From NCBI GenBank assembly GCA_017388605.1, contig JAFPIE010000066.1, forward strand, positions 1 through 6,669: DNA of 6,669 nt. Reading direction: 5' to 3'. The stretch is from Acholeplasmatales bacterium (GTDB lineage: Bacteria > Bacillota_I > Bacilli_A > Acholeplasmatales > Anaeroplasmataceae). The notes beneath the pieces were generated by a model, which had not been told where the DNA came from, did not search any database, and saw only the letters and a program-made list of their open reading frames with translations. Positions 5,567 through 6,669 of the stretch are shown in pieces (the first letter of the stretch is position 1; each line of letters starts with the position of its first letter). Position numbers and translations under genes: made by a program.

Positions 5567-6669
5567 ATGAAAAAGAAATTATTAGAATATTTTATTAAAT
5601 ATGTAAAAATAGATACTATGTCTATGGAAGATGGAAATCAAATTCCATCTACAATGAAGCAATTTGATCTTGCTAAGGTTTTAGTTAAGGATTTAGAGGA
5701 ATTAGGCTTAGAGGATATAAAGCTTACAGAAAACTGCTTTGTTACTGCAGTTTTAAAATCGAATTGTAATTCCAAATACCATATAGGCTTCATTGCCCAT
5801 ATGGATACTATTCCAGGATTTTCTGGCACCAATGTATGTCCAAATGTAATAGAGAATTACGATGGAAATACTGTGCATCTTAAGGGAATTGAGCTAAACC
5901 CTAGCCAATTTCCATTTCTAAAGGAATTAAAGGGTAAAACCCTAATTACAACCGATGGTACTACTGTACTTGGTGCGGATGATAAGGCTGGTGTTGCAAA
6001 TATTATGACTATGCTTTATTACTTTAAAAATCATAAGGATGTACCTCATGTAAATATTCATATTGCCTTCACTCCAGATGAGGAAATCGGAGGAGGCATT
6101 AGTGCCTTTGATATTGAAGGCTTCGGATGTGATTTTGCCTACACTGTAGATGGTGGAGATTATAAGGATGTGGAATATGAATGCTTTAATGCAGCATCCG
6201 CTAAAGTTACCTTCAAGGGACTTGATATTCACCCAGGCTCTGCCAAAGGTCAAATGAAAAATGCGAGCCTTATCGCCATGGAATTTAATAATCTTCTACC
6301 TGTAGAGGAACGTCCTGAATTCACGGATGGATATGATGGCTTTAACCATTTATGTGATATGAAGGGCGAGGTTGGACATGCAGAATTATTCTATATATTA
6401 AGAAATCATAATAAGGATATTTTAAATAGACAAAAGAATGATTTTTATAATGCCATGGAATTCATTAATAAGAAATATGGAAATGATACCTGTAGTGTAG
6501 AAATTAAGGATTCCTACTCCAATATGGCAGAAAAGATTATGGAAGACCCTAGATGCTTAAATAGAGCCTATGAGGCAATAAAAAAGGCTGGATTCATTCC
6601 TACCTCTACTCCTATTCGAGGAGGCACAGATGGAGCAAATTTAACCAAAAGAGGATTAAATACACCTAA
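5567..6669 (+). CDS. pepT: Peptidase T, tripeptide aminopeptidase (3' end outside window)
   Basis: A cytoplasmic dinuclear-zinc aminopeptidase of the M20 family that removes the N-terminal residue from tripeptides, serving peptide use and turnover. The window holds 367 codons of the usual 405-410, so about 40 are missing. Visible active-site motifs are IAHMDT (H78, D80), GADDKAG (bridging metal ligand D139), PDEEIG (E172 likely general base, E173 ligand) and TVDGG (D195). The dimerisation (lid) domain follows from about residue 205 (GLDIHPGSAKGQMKNA). Near the edge comes PIRGGTDGANLT, typical of PepT. The last metal histidine, expected in the missing tail, cannot be checked. The start is ATG with AAGGAG at 9-nt spacing. 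The gene is transcribed away from csp from its own promoter. The early residues (MKKKLLEYFIKYVKIDTMS) match the family start, so this start is secure. Confidence 0.95.
   Translation, partial: MKKKLLEYFIKYVKIDTMSMEDGNQIPSTMKQFDLAKVLVKDLEELGLEDIKLTENCFVTAVLKSNCNSKYHIGFIAHMDTIPGFSGTNVCPNVIENYDGNTVHLKGIELNPSQFPFLKELKGKTLITTDGTTVLGADDKAGVANIMTMLYYFKNHKDVPHVNIHIAFTPDEEIGGGISAFDIEGFGCDFAYTVDGGDYKDVEYECFNAASAKVTFKGLDIHPGSAKGQMKNASLIAMEFNNLLPVEERPEFTDGYDGFNHLCDMKGEVGHAELFYILRNHNKDILNRQKNDFYNAMEFINKKYGNDTCSVEIKDSYSNMAEKIMEDPRCLNRAYEAIKKAGFIPTSTPIRGGTDGANLTKRGLNTP

Noticed and set aside
5638..6253. Two minus-strand open frames opposite pepT (5638-5832 and 5942-6253)
   Set aside because: They are antisense to conserved PepT metal-site motifs and are not credible genes.

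Overview
The window looks like chromosomal DNA from a low-G+C anaerobic member of the Firmicutes (Bacillota). The evidence is strong AGGAGG-type ribosome sites, AT-rich intergenic DNA with TATAAT-type promoters, short rho-independent terminators, and a single-chain pyruvate:ferredoxin oxidoreductase, which is typical of strict anaerobes. A gut Erysipelotrichia- or Clostridia-like host is plausible, but the sequence alone does not settle it.

Layout from left to right: a MarR-family regulator (minus strand, cut by the left edge); a very large nifJ-type pyruvate:ferredoxin oxidoreductase (minus); an MsrA methionine sulfoxide reductase with an extra N-terminal domain of about 115 residues (minus); a 67-residue cold-shock protein (minus); and, diverging from it, a peptidase T gene (plus, cut by the right edge about 40 codons before its expected end). 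No RNA genes, mobile elements, CRISPR arrays or phage genes were seen.

Transcription can be read fairly well. The regulator, nifJ, csp and pepT each have a good sigma-A-like promoter with 17-18 bp spacing, and nifJ, msrA and csp are each followed by a hairpin plus U-run. The exception is msrA. Its ribosome site lies directly behind the csp terminator with no room for a promoter, so it probably depends on read-through from csp. Clear dyad symmetries sit in or near three promoters: a 28-bp one over the regulator's -35 element (probable autoregulatory operator), a 20-bp perfect one inside the pepT promoter spacer, and a 16-bp one upstream of the nifJ promoter.

Functionally, nifJ links glycolytic pyruvate to acetyl-CoA and reduced ferredoxin. 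MsrA repairs oxidised methionine, the cold-shock protein is an RNA chaperone, and PepT releases N-terminal residues from tripeptides. They do not form one pathway. This is mainly ordinary core metabolism, and the less expected points are the MsrA fusion, the csp-msrA terminator arrangement and the promoter dyads. I found no convincing evidence of an undescribed multi-gene system.
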